NCBI RefSeq assembly: GCF_051513965.1
Contig: NZ_CP195847.1
Coordinates: forward strand, 1,364,001 to 1,428,000
Source: Paramicrobacterium sp051513965
GTDB lineage: Bacteria > Actinomycetota > Actinomycetes > Actinomycetales > Microbacteriaceae
Direction: 5' to 3'
Length of the DNA: 64,000 nt
The notes beneath the pieces are model-generated. The model saw only the letters and a program-made list of their open reading frames with translations. It had not been told where the DNA came from and ran no database searches. The position numbers and the translations under genes are program-made. Below, one piece after another: positions 57,340-64,000 of the stretch. How positions within the stretch are numbered: position 1 is the first letter of the stretch; each line of letters opens with the position of its first letter.

Positions 57340-58231
57340 GCTCGGCGAGACGGTGAGGAGCAGGCAGGTCTGCGACGTTGATTCCCACCATGGCCTCCCC
57401 GAGACCTCTCGAAACGTCAGCGACGACTGAAGCGTCATCGTAGAAGGTTGTCGCCTTGACGATGGCTGCTGCGCGCTGCTCTGGGTTTCCGGACTTGAAG
57501 ATTCCCGAGCCGACGAAGACTCCGTCTGCGCCGAGCTGCATCATCATCGCAGCGTCGGCCGGAGTGGCGACGCCGCCCGCGGTGAACAGCACGACGGGGA
57601 GCTTGCCGGTAGCGGCAACCTCGGCTACCAGCCCGTACGGGGCCTGCAACTCCTTCGCAGCGACATAGAGCTCGTCCTTCGACAATGCCGACAGCGCGCG
57701 GATCTCCGATGTGATCTTTCGGATGTGCTTCGTCGCCTCAGAGACGTCGCCTGTCCCCGCTTCGCCCTTCGAACGAATCATCGCCGCACCCTCGTTAATG
57801 CGCCGCAGCGCTTCGCCGAGGTTCGTCGCGCCACAGACGAAAGGAACTGTGAAGTCCCACTTGTCGATGTGATTAACGTAGTCAGCCGGGCTCAGGACCT
57901 CTGACTCGTCGATGTAGTCCACGTTCAGCGCCTGCAGAACCTGTGCCTCGACGAAGTGCCCGATGCGTGCTTTCGCCATTACGGGGATGGAGACCTCGGC
58001 GACAATTGCATCGATAAGATCTGGGTCGCTCATGCGAGCGACCCCGCCCTGTGCACGGATGTCAGCGGGAACGCGTTCGAGGGCCATAACCGCCACCGCG
58101 CCGGCGTCCTCGGCGATCCTCGCCTGTTCAGGAGTGACGACGTCCATGATGACGCCGCCCTTCAGCATTTCTGCGAGCCCTCGCTTCACACGGTTGGAAC
58201 CGAACTCGTTCTGGGTTGTGTCCTCAGTCAT
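57329..58231 (-). CDS. pdxS: Pyridoxal 5'-phosphate synthase lyase subunit
   Basis: Makes PLP from ribose 5-phosphate, glyceraldehyde 3-phosphate and ammonia. It has 300 residues. TIM barrel motifs: KGGVIMDVVTPEQARIAEDA, MAKARIGHFVEAQVL with a Schiff-base lysine, FVCGATNLGEALRRINEGA and IRSKGEAGTGD. ATG at 58229-58231 overlaps the HIT gene stop (ATGA). Together with pdxT it is a complete deoxyxylulose-independent route to vitamin B6. Confidence 0.97.
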   Translation of the reverse strand: MTEDTTQNEFGSNRVKRGLAEMLKGGVIMDVVTPEQARIAEDAGAVAVMALERVPADIRAQGGVARMSDPDLIDAIVAEVSIPVMAKARIGHFVEAQVLQALNVDYIDESEVLSPADYVNHIDKWDFTVPFVCGATNLGEALRRINEGAAMIRSKGEAGTGDVSEATKHIRKITSEIRALSALSKDELYVAAKELQAPYGLVAEVAATGKLPVVLFTAGGVATPADAAMMMQLGADGVFVGSGIFKSGNPEQRAAAIVKATTFYDDASVVADVSRGLGEAMVGINVADLPAPHRLAERGW

Positions 58232-58815
58232 GACTGCTCATTCTCTGTCGTGTCGGCTTCCGGCCAGGCATCCGCGAGGGTCTGTCGAACCTCGCCCAGG
58301 AGCTGGGGAAGAGCCTTGGTCTTGGCGATGATGGGAAGAAAGTTGGCGTCCTGGGCCCAACGGGGAACGATGTGCTGGTGAAGGTGAGCGGCAATTCCCG
58401 CGCCCGCAACCGCACCTTGGTTCATGCCCAGGTTGAACCCGTCGTTTCCCGAGACAGAGCGGATGACTCGCATCGCGATCTGTGTCAACTCTCCGATCTC
58501 AGCAACTTCCTCGGGAGTGGCCAAATCGTACGTCGAAATGTGACGGTACGGACACACCAGGAGATGTCCGGAGTTGTAGGGGAACAGGTTGCAGAGCACG
58601 AACGCGTGGCGTCCTCGTGCGACGATGAGCGACTCGTCGTCAGCCATCGAAGGTGCACGACAGAACGGGCAGTCTTCTCGCTCCGGCTCGCCCTGATTGA
58701 TATAGACCATTCGGTGCGGTGTCCACAGCCGTTGGAACTCATCTGGCACTCCCGCGAGGTGGAAATCCGCGGGACTCTCGGGCATCGGAGGCTTCGCGTG
58801 AGATGTCACGCTCAC
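58228..58815 (-). CDS. HIT family protein, probable Ap4A phosphorylase/hydrolase
   Basis: Histidine-triad nucleotide-binding protein. The HxHxH signature is seen as AAHLHQHIVPRW, with DCPFCRAP (CxxC metal site) and VCPYRHIS earlier. The GTG at 58813-58815, overlapping the thrS stop as GTGA, gives 195 residues; a GTG three codons earlier is possible. The mycobacterial protein in the same position after thrS (Rv2613c) is known as a diadenosine tetraphosphate phosphorylase, so that activity is likely here. It is coupled to thrS, whose side product can be Ap4A. Confidence 0.92.
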   Translation of the reverse strand: MSVTSHAKPPMPESPADFHLAGVPDEFQRLWTPHRMVYINQGEPEREDCPFCRAPSMADDESLIVARGRHAFVLCNLFPYNSGHLLVCPYRHISTYDLATPEEVAEIGELTQIAMRVIRSVSGNDGFNLGMNQGAVAGAGIAAHLHQHIVPRWAQDANFLPIIAKTKALPQLLGEVRQTLADAWPEADTTENEQS

Positions 58816-60779
58816 TCCGTCCACGCCGTTACAACATGCTCGTGCGATTCGATGCTTGCGACGATCTTCTCAACAGCGTCATCGATCGGGATGCCGTTGA
58901 GCTGGGAACCGTCACGGAAGCGGAAGCTCACGCTCCCCTTCGAACGGTCCTCCTCGCCAGCGATGAGGAGAAAAGGAACCTTCTGCTTCGTATGGGTCCG
59001 GATCTTCTTCTGCATGCGATCGTCTGAGTGGTCGATCTCCACTCGAACTCCGCGGCTGCGTAGGCGCTGCGCAACGTCGTCGAGGTAAGGCCCGAACTCC
59101 TCTGCAACGGGGATACCGACCACCTGCACCGGTGAGAGCCACACTGGGAAAGCTCCGGCGTAGTGCTCGAGCAGAATCGCGAAGAAGCGCTCGATGGATC
59201 CGAGAAGTGCCCTGTGGATCATTGCGGGCTGCTGTCGCGTGCCGTCGGCTGCGGTGTACTCGAGCTCGAACAGCTCTGGCTGGTTGAAATCGAGTTGCAC
59301 AGTCGACAGCTGCCACGTCCGGCCGATTGCGTCGCGCGCCTGAACGGAGATCTTGGGACCGTAGAACGCGGCCCCACCCGGATCGTCCACAAGCTCAAGG
59401 CCCGACTCAAGCGCTACCTGGCGGAGGGTCTCCGTCGCATTCTCCCAGGCCTCATCCGACCCTACCGACTTTTCAGGATCGCGCGTCGAGAGTTCGAGAT
59501 AGAAGTCGTCGAGCCCATATCCGCGAAGAGTCTCGAGCACGAACGTCAGTTGCTTCGCGACCTCTGACTTGATCTGACCATCTGTGACGTAGATGTGCGC
59601 ATCGTCCTGTGTCAGCCCACGAACCCGGGTGAGCCCAGAGAGCGTGCCGCTCTTCTCATAGCGGTACACCGTGCCGAATTCTGCAAGACGGAGTGGGAGC
59701 TCTCTGTAACTGCGCCCCCGCGCGCGGTAGATCAGGTTGTGCATCGGGCAGTTCATCGGCTTGAGGTAGTAGTCCTGCCCCGGCTTGACAACATTTCCCT
59801 CGTCGTCGAGCACCTCATCGAGATGCATGGGAGGGAACATGCCCTCCTTGTACCAGTTCAGGTGTTGACTGATCTCGTACAGATGTCCCTTGGTGATGTG
59901 GGGTGTGTTCACGAGTTCGTAGTCGTTCTCGACGAGGCGTTGCCGCATATAATCTTCGATCTCGGCGCGGATAATGCCGCCCTTGGGATGGAAGACCGCG
60001 AGTCCCGAGCCGATCTCGTCTGGGAAGCTGAACAGATCGAGTTCTGCTCCGAGTCGGCGGTGATCGCGCTTCGCAGCCTCTTCAAGGCGAGTCTTATACG
60101 CGCGTAGCTCGTCTTTGGTGGGCCAAGCACTGCCGTAGACGCGCTGAAGCTGCGGATTCTTCTCAGAACCTCGCCAGTAAGCTGCTGCGACTCGCATGAG
60201 CGCGAAGCCGTTTCCGATCAGCTTCGTCGATGGCAGGTGCGGGCCGCGGCAGAGATCCTTCCAGACGGTCTCCCCCGTCTTCGGGTTCACGTTGTCGTAG
60301 ATCGTGAGTTCTGTCCCCCCGACCTCAACGCTCTCGTTCTCATCGCCGTCCGCGCTCCCGCCTTTGAGCCCGATGAGCTCGAGCTTGTACGGCTCTTCAG
60401 CGAGCTCGGCGCGCGCCTCTTCCTCGGTCACAACTCGGCGAACGAAGCGCTGCCCTTGTTTGACAATGCGCTCCATGTGCTTCTGAAGCGTCTTCAGGTC
60501 TTCGGGGGTGAAAGGCTCGTCGACATCAAAGTCGTAGTAGAAGCCATCTGTGATGGGGGGACCGATGCCGAGCTTCGCCGTAGGGTTGATCTCCTGGACA
60601 GCCTGAGCGAGCACGTGTGCGGCCGAATGACGAAGGATGTTCAGACCGTCAGGAGACGTCACTTCGACCGGCTCGACGGTATCTGAGTCCGTGACCGTCG
60701 TTGCGAGGTCCTTGAGCTCACCATTGACGCGCATTGCGACAACGGAACGGTCGGGGAACAGATCGAATCCGTCTGACAC
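58812..60779 (-). CDS. thrS: Threonyl-tRNA synthetase
   Basis: Charges tRNA-Thr. It has 655 residues. The SAD editing domain begins ILRHSAAHVLAQAVQ. The class II catalytic core has YLKPMNCPMHN with the zinc-binding Cys and FGTVYRYEKSGTLSGLTRVRG. The anticodon-binding domain is C-terminal. The TGS domain is shortened: only about 16 residues precede RVNGELKDL, compared with about 37 in E. coli, and an in-frame TGA three codons upstream excludes extension. GTG at 60777-60779, AAGGAG upstream. Confidence 0.96.
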   Translation of the reverse strand: MSDGFDLFPDRSVVAMRVNGELKDLATTVTDSDTVEPVEVTSPDGLNILRHSAAHVLAQAVQEINPTAKLGIGPPITDGFYYDFDVDEPFTPEDLKTLQKHMERIVKQGQRFVRRVVTEEEARAELAEEPYKLELIGLKGGSADGDENESVEVGGTELTIYDNVNPKTGETVWKDLCRGPHLPSTKLIGNGFALMRVAAAYWRGSEKNPQLQRVYGSAWPTKDELRAYKTRLEEAAKRDHRRLGAELDLFSFPDEIGSGLAVFHPKGGIIRAEIEDYMRQRLVENDYELVNTPHITKGHLYEISQHLNWYKEGMFPPMHLDEVLDDEGNVVKPGQDYYLKPMNCPMHNLIYRARGRSYRELPLRLAEFGTVYRYEKSGTLSGLTRVRGLTQDDAHIYVTDGQIKSEVAKQLTFVLETLRGYGLDDFYLELSTRDPEKSVGSDEAWENATETLRQVALESGLELVDDPGGAAFYGPKISVQARDAIGRTWQLSTVQLDFNQPELFELEYTAADGTRQQPAMIHRALLGSIERFFAILLEHYAGAFPVWLSPVQVVGIPVAEEFGPYLDDVAQRLRSRGVRVEIDHSDDRMQKKIRTHTKQKVPFLLIAGEEDRSKGSVSFRFRDGSQLNGIPIDDAVEKIVASIESHEHVVTAWTE

Positions 60780-60861
60780 CGGTACTCACTCCTTGGCTGG
60801 CGATTAATGACTCTGACAACCTTAGTCGCCCGCACGCGCCACGTGGCACTGCAGAAACTGA

Positions 60862-60891
60862 AGAACCCCCTCGGCGCGCCGAGGGGGTTCT
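60862..60891. terminator. Hairpin between tRNA-Val(GAC) and thrS
   Basis: Perfect 14-bp arms (60862-60875 and 60878-60891) are separated by two bases and contain CCCCC/GGGGG. It lies directly after the minus-strand tRNA genes. Termination is inferred; TTCAGTTTC follows on the minus strand. Confidence 0.75.
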
Positions 60892-60896
60892 GTCTG

Positions 60897-60968
60897 TGGG
60901 CGATACTGGGTTCGAACCAGTGACCTCTTCCGTGTCAGGGAAGCGCGCTACCGCTGCGCCAATCGCCC
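60897..60968 (-). tRNA. tRNA-Val (anticodon GAC)
   Basis: The acceptor GGGCGAT/ATCGCCC and discriminator A are seen. The anticodon stem CTTCC/GGAAG closes CTGACAC, giving GAC. The T arm has GGTTCGAACC. No CCA is encoded. It is the last of three tRNA genes on the minus strand. Confidence 0.97.
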
Positions 60969-60993
60969 GGGGTGTTTCTGTATGAGTCTGAGT

Positions 60994-61067
60994 TGGAGGT
61001 GGCGACGGGATTCGAACCCGTGTGGACGGCTTTGCAGGCCGCTGCCTCGCCTCTCGGCCACGCCACC
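60994..61067 (-). tRNA. tRNA-Cys (anticodon GCA)
   Basis: The acceptor GGTGGCG/CGCCACC with discriminator T is followed by an encoded CCA (60994-60996). The anticodon stem CGGCC-type closes CTGCAAA, giving GCA. The T arm contains GGTTCGAATCC. Confidence 0.96.
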
Positions 61068-61123
61068 GCGTGTGGGTAAGCCCACATGCCGTAACCAGCC
61101 TTGAGACTGATCCTCAGCACTCG

Positions 61124-61196
61124 AGCGGATGACGAGACTCGAACTCGCGACCCTCACCTTGGCAAGGTGATGCGCTACCAACTGCGCCACATCCGC
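61124..61196 (-). tRNA. tRNA-Gly (anticodon GCC)
   Basis: The acceptor GCGGATG/CATCCGC with discriminator T is complete. The anticodon stem TCACC/GGTGA closes TTGCCAA, giving GCC. The T arm contains AGTTCGAGTCT. No CCA is encoded. It is the first gene of the minus-strand tRNA-Gly-Cys-Val set. Confidence 0.97.
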
Positions 61197-61223
61197 GTTG
61201 CTCGCATTTCTGCGTGCTCAAAA

Positions 61224-61253
61224 ACTGTAACCGAAAAGACTGCGAATGTTCAA
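61224..61253 (-). promoter_or_regulatory. Putative promoter of the tRNA Gly-Cys-Val genes
   Basis: On the minus strand TTGAAC (61253 to 61248) and TACAGT (61229 to 61224) are separated by 18 bases, with the expected start about 20 bases before tRNA-Gly. It is a good match to a housekeeping promoter. Confidence 0.55.
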
Positions 61254-61359
61254 ACCGAGATATCCCGCGCGTGTCGCGCCGAGTCAGGCGCTCTCGATGT
61301 GCGCTCGAACGTATTTGTCGGTTAGTATCGATTGTCGCTACCGAGCACCCTCGGAATGC

Positions 61360-61433
61360 GGGCGATTGGCGCAGTTGGTTAGCGCGCTTCCTTCACACGG
61401 AAGAGGTCATCAGTTCGAATCTGGTATCGCCCA
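61360..61433 (+). tRNA. tRNA-Val (anticodon CAC)
   Basis: The acceptor GGGCGAT/ATCGCCC has discriminator A. The anticodon stem CTTCC/GGAAG closes TTCACAC, giving CAC. The T arm is AGTTCGAATCT. It is closely similar to the tRNA-Val(GAC) gene lying in opposite orientation 391 bases away. Confidence 0.97.
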
Positions 61434-61442
61434 CCGAAGAGA

Positions 61443-61475
61443 AAATTGGCCCCGTCGAATCGACGGGGCCAATTT
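61443..61475. terminator. Bidirectional terminator after tRNA-Val(CAC)
   Basis: Perfect 15-bp arms (61443-61457 and 61461-61475) surround a 3-base loop. The plus strand ends in AATTTGATTG and the minus strand in AATTTTC. It separates the plus-strand tRNA from the convergent amt-linked gene at 61484. Confidence 0.85.
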
Positions 61476-61483
61476 GATTGTCG

Positions 61484-61780
61484 CTAATCGTCTGCGATCA
61501 GGATGCCGAGCCCCACAGCATCTTCTGGAATCTGCGCGCGCAACGCCTGCAGAGCATCTTCGTAGTCGGCCCCTTCAGCTTCGATCGGCGTGCGCTCTGT
61601 TGATCTGATGATTCCCGTGACTCTCGAACCGGTCTCGGTCTTGCCCACGTCGAGCTGAATGATCTCGAAGCCGTCAGGTACGGCCTGCTCGATCATCGTG
61701 CGCGCTTCTGTGACGTCTGCGGCATCCTGGGTGATCTGCTCCGTTTTGGTGGTTCGATAGGCGCTGACGAGTCGAGTCAT
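61484..61780 (-). CDS. Hypothetical protein coupled to amt
   Basis: A 98-residue soluble acidic protein, not recognised. It appears to be a small alpha/beta domain: an N-terminal strand LVSAYRTTKTEQI, a helix with TEARTMIEQAVP, strands FEIIQLDVGK and SRVTGIIRS, then a helix YEDALQALRAQIP and a final strand LGILIAD. It lacks the PII signature and T-loop. The ATG at 61778-61780 overlaps the amt stop as ATGA, so it is probably translated with amt. It ends just before the terminator at 61443-61475. Confidence 0.8.
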   Translation of the reverse strand: MTRLVSAYRTTKTEQITQDAADVTEARTMIEQAVPDGFEIIQLDVGKTETGSRVTGIIRSTERTPIEAEGADYEDALQALRAQIPEDAVGLGILIADD

Positions 61781-63054
61781 GACTCCAGCGTATCGATCGG
61801 CGCACTGCTTGACGTGCCCGGGCTGCCGTCATCGAGCGCGTAGGCGCTTTCTCCGTGAACGTGACTGTCGATGCCGGCGGCTTCTTGGGCAGCCGCGAGT
61901 CGGAAGCCGACGGTCTTTTCGATGACGACGCCGATCACCCAGGTGAGGGTGAAGCTGTAGACGAGCACTGCTCCCCCGGCGATCGCCTGAAGGACGAGCT
62001 GACGGATGTCCCCGCCGAACGCAAGTCCCGTCCCCGTGGCGAAGAACCCGAGGAAGAGAGTGCCCGCAAGACCTCCGACGAGATGGATGCCGACGACGTC
62101 GAGCGTGTCGTCGAAGCCCAGACGAAATTTCATCTCCACGGCGAACGAGCAGACCATTCCCGTGAGAAGCCCAAGCAGCAACGACCATCCGGGTGTCAGG
62201 TCTGCGCACGCTGGAGTGATGGCGACCAGGCCGCTGACCGCTCCAGAGGCTGAGCCCACGGCGGTCGGCTTGCCGCCCTTGCCTCGCTCGACGAGAAGCC
62301 AGCCGATGATCGCGGCCGAAGCGGCGCCGATCGTGTTGGTGACGATCAACCCGACGCCTGCGAGACCGTTGAGCCATTCTGCGCCGGCGTTGAAGCCGAT
62401 CCAGCCGAACCAGAGCAGCGAGGCACCCAGAAGGACAAGAGGCACATTGTGCGGGCGAGAGGAGCGGCGGCCAAAGTCGTGCCGCTTGCCGAGGACCAGC
62501 GTGAGTGCGAGTGCGGCTGCCCCAGCATTGATATGCACCGCGGTGCCTCCCGCGTAGTCGATCACCTCGACTGCGGTGTGCTCGCCGTAGAGGAACTCTC
62601 CGAGGTGCTGAATCCAGCCCCCACCCCAGACCCACGCAGCGACAGGAAAGTAGACGACGAGGGCCCAGAGCCCCGCAAAGCCCATCCACGAGCTGAAACG
62701 AGCTCGGTCCGCGATCGCGCCCGAGATGAGTGAGACCGAGATGATCGCGAACGTCGCCCCATAGGCTGCCCCGAGAAGATCAGCATTGGCATTCGCGCCT
62801 CCCGCCGACGACGTGAGCGCGAAGTCCGCGAATGGATCGCCGACGAAGTCCCCCGGCGAATCGACGATGCTCATACTGGCTCCGACGAGAATCCAGAGCA
62901 CTCCGACGAGTGCAAGCGCTCCGATGCTCAGCATCATCATGCTGACAACGCTCGTGGCCTTGACCAGCCCGCCGTAGAAGAAGGCCACACCTGGTGTCAT
63001 GAGGAGGACGAGCGCTGTCGCTGTGATTCCCCAGGAAATGCTGCCGGTATCCAT
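61777..63054 (-). CDS. amt: Ammonium transporter
   Basis: Amt/Rh channel for ammonium uptake. The ATG at 63052-63054 with AAAGG upstream gives 425 residues; the frame extends 11 codons further but without homology. About eleven transmembrane helices are visible. Conserved motifs: TPGVAFFYGGLV, the pore histidines in AVHINAGAAAL and IHLVGGLAGTLF, and the DFAGGT-like DYAGGTAVH. A GlnR-like operator lies 67-105 bases upstream. It is followed by a coupled 98-residue gene rather than glnK. Confidence 0.97.
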   Translation of the reverse strand: MDTGSISWGITATALVLLMTPGVAFFYGGLVKATSVVSMMMLSIGALALVGVLWILVGASMSIVDSPGDFVGDPFADFALTSSAGGANANADLLGAAYGATFAIISVSLISGAIADRARFSSWMGFAGLWALVVYFPVAAWVWGGGWIQHLGEFLYGEHTAVEVIDYAGGTAVHINAGAAALALTLVLGKRHDFGRRSSRPHNVPLVLLGASLLWFGWIGFNAGAEWLNGLAGVGLIVTNTIGAASAAIIGWLLVERGKGGKPTAVGSASGAVSGLVAITPACADLTPGWSLLLGLLTGMVCSFAVEMKFRLGFDDTLDVVGIHLVGGLAGTLFLGFFATGTGLAFGGDIRQLVLQAIAGGAVLVYSFTLTWVIGVVIEKTVGFRLAAAQEAAGIDSHVHGESAYALDDGSPGTSSSAPIDTLES

Positions 63055-63120
63055 GTTCTGCCTTTCGCTGAAATCCGCGGTCGGCAAGGAACACCGACGC
63101 AGTCAGCTTCCGCTCACGAT

Positions 63121-63159
63121 GTTTCTAGCAGCGGCGCGGATGTGTTTCAGCGCGGTAAC
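63121..63159 (-). promoter_or_regulatory. GlnR-like operator upstream of amt
   Basis: Read toward amt, GTTAC-n6-GAAAC (63159 to 63144) matches the actinobacterial GlnR half-site consensus GTnAC-n6-GAAAC. A second GAAAC follows 18 bases later (63125 to 63121), where the tandem consensus expects 17. The regulator itself is not in the window. Confidence 0.6.
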
Positions 63160-63188
63160 GAACGGGCAGGGCGTGTGAAGACCGTGTT

Positions 63189-64000
63189 TCAGCCGGTGGA
63201 GGTCAGAGCCATCATGCGGGACATGGCGCGCAGATACTTCTTTCGGAAGCCGCCGGTGAGCATTTCCTCTGTGAAGACCGTGTCGAGCGGCTCACCGCTC
63301 GCGACGATGGGGATCTGCGCGTCGTACACCCGGTCGATGAACGCGACGAGACGAAGAGCCGCTGCCTGTGACGTCAGCGTGGACACATTTCGAATGAGGA
63401 TGCGATCCACGTCAGTGAGCAGACGGATGAATCGAGACGGGTGAACGACAGCGAGGTGCTCGACGAGCGGCGCGAACTCGTCATCGCTGACGGTGAGTCC
63501 AGAGGATGCCGCTTCTCGAAGCGCCGCATCGATCTCAGCATCCGTCACTGTGGTTGCGTGGCCCTCCAGAGACCTGCGGCGGTAGTCTGTGCCGTCGATC
63601 CGGAGTGTCTCGAAGTGCTCTGAGAGCGAGTGGATCTCACGCAGGAAGTCTTGGGCCGCGAAGCGTCCTTCACCGAGAGCGTTCGGCGGCGTGTTGGAGG
63701 TGGCCGCTAGACGAGTCCCCGTTCCGACCAGTTCGGTGAGGAGTCGCGTCATCATCATCGTGTCGCCGGGGTCGTCGAGCTCGAACTCGTCGATGCAGAT
63801 GAGGGTCGTTCCAGTGAGCAGCTTAACGGCGCCCGCGTAGCCGAGGGCGCCCACGAGCGCTGTGTACTCGATGAACGTTCCGAACCGTTTCCTCCTGCCG
63901 GGCTCAGCGTGCCACAGTGCGGCGAGCAGGTGCGTCTTGCCGACGCCGAAGCCGCCGTCGAGATAGACGCCGGGTTTCATCGGAGGGGTCTTCGGCTTGC
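63189..64000 (-). CDS. zapE: AFG1-like ATPase, cell division protein ZapE family (5' end off window)
   Basis: The frame enters from the right edge, so the N-terminus is missing; about 270 C-terminal residues are present. Walker A is YLDGGFGVGKTHLLAALWH, Walker B LICIDEFELDDPGDTMM, sensor 1 AATSNTPPNAL, and an Arg-rich C-terminal region with FIDRVYDAQIPIVASGE follows, all typical of AFG1/ZapE AAA+ ATPases. The family is linked to FtsZ ring dynamics or membrane protein turnover. It lies 134 bases upstream of amt on the same strand. Confidence 0.92.
   Translation of the reverse strand, partial: KPKTPPMKPGVYLDGGFGVGKTHLLAALWHAEPGRRKRFGTFIEYTALVGALGYAGAVKLLTGTTLICIDEFELDDPGDTMMMTRLLTELVGTGTRLAATSNTPPNALGEGRFAAQDFLREIHSLSEHFETLRIDGTDYRRRSLEGHATTVTDAEIDAALREAASSGLTVSDDEFAPLVEHLAVVHPSRFIRLLTDVDRILIRNVSTLTSQAAALRLVAFIDRVYDAQIPIVASGEPLDTVFTEEMLTGGFRKKYLRAMSRMMALTSTG

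Noticed and set aside
60780..60861. T-box leader before thrS
   Set aside because: The leader is short and bounded by the tRNA terminator, and no T-box bulge sequence is present.
60862..61475. Integrated mobile element at the tRNA cluster
   Set aside because: Four intact tRNA genes are present, but no integrase, direct repeat of a tRNA end or foreign-looking genes lie next to them.

Overview
The window is a dense, high-GC housekeeping segment of an actinobacterial chromosome. Gene content and order point to Actinomycetota, most likely Microbacteriaceae (Microbacterium-like); the family is an inference. Supporting features are a PdtaR-type receiver beside pyk, Trp-cluster membrane proteins including an HGxxPAAW protein, an mIHF domain joined to guanylate kinase, pyrR-pyrB-pyrC-(small membrane protein)-carA-carB-pyrF, and relA-secF-secD-yajC-ruvBAC-yebC-pdxT-pdxS-HIT-thrS. 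I see no prophage, insertion sequence, CRISPR array or plasmid functions, and no geneless stretch longer than about 175 bases.

Layout. 1-570: left-truncated response regulator, tRNA-Leu(CAA) and two inverted repeats. 598-24245, all on the minus strand and read right to left: gmk, rpoZ, a strong terminator, metK, priA, fmt, rsmB, rpe, hisE, hisG, hisF, hisI, trpE, two small membrane proteins, trpC, trpB, trpA, lgt, gltB, gltD, pyk. Many junctions are ATGA, GTGA or TGATG overlaps, so translation is probably coupled. 24238-33933: a pyrimidine operon (pyrR, pyrB, pyrC, membrane protein, carA, carB, pyrF) led by a PyrR-binding hairpin, behind efp and nusB. 34029-45244: the shikimate genes aroE, aroC, aroK, aroB, aroQ, fed by mltG, ruvX, alaS, a small membrane protein, rpsD and rarA. 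45399-48183: the only plus-strand protein genes, namely a membrane-anchored cyclophilin, a DUF349 protein and an unrecognised protein. 48180-60779: relA, secF/secD/yajC, ruvCAB, yebC, pdxS/pdxT, a HIT phosphorylase-like protein and thrS, all minus. 60862-61475: four tRNA genes with terminators. 61484-64000: amt with a coupled small gene and a GlnR-like operator, then a right-truncated zapE-type ATPase.

The genes serve ammonium uptake and assimilation (amt, gltBD), amino acid synthesis (trp, his, aro), pyrimidine and GMP nucleotide supply, PLP synthesis, translation, recombination and replication restart, lipoprotein and Sec export, cell wall polymerisation and the stringent response. No complete novel system was found. 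The items most worth a second look are the mIHF-guanylate kinase fusion, a two-hairpin leader before gltB, a small unknown gene coupled to amt where a PII gene would be expected, the terminator placed directly before metK, and a helicase-dead PriA.
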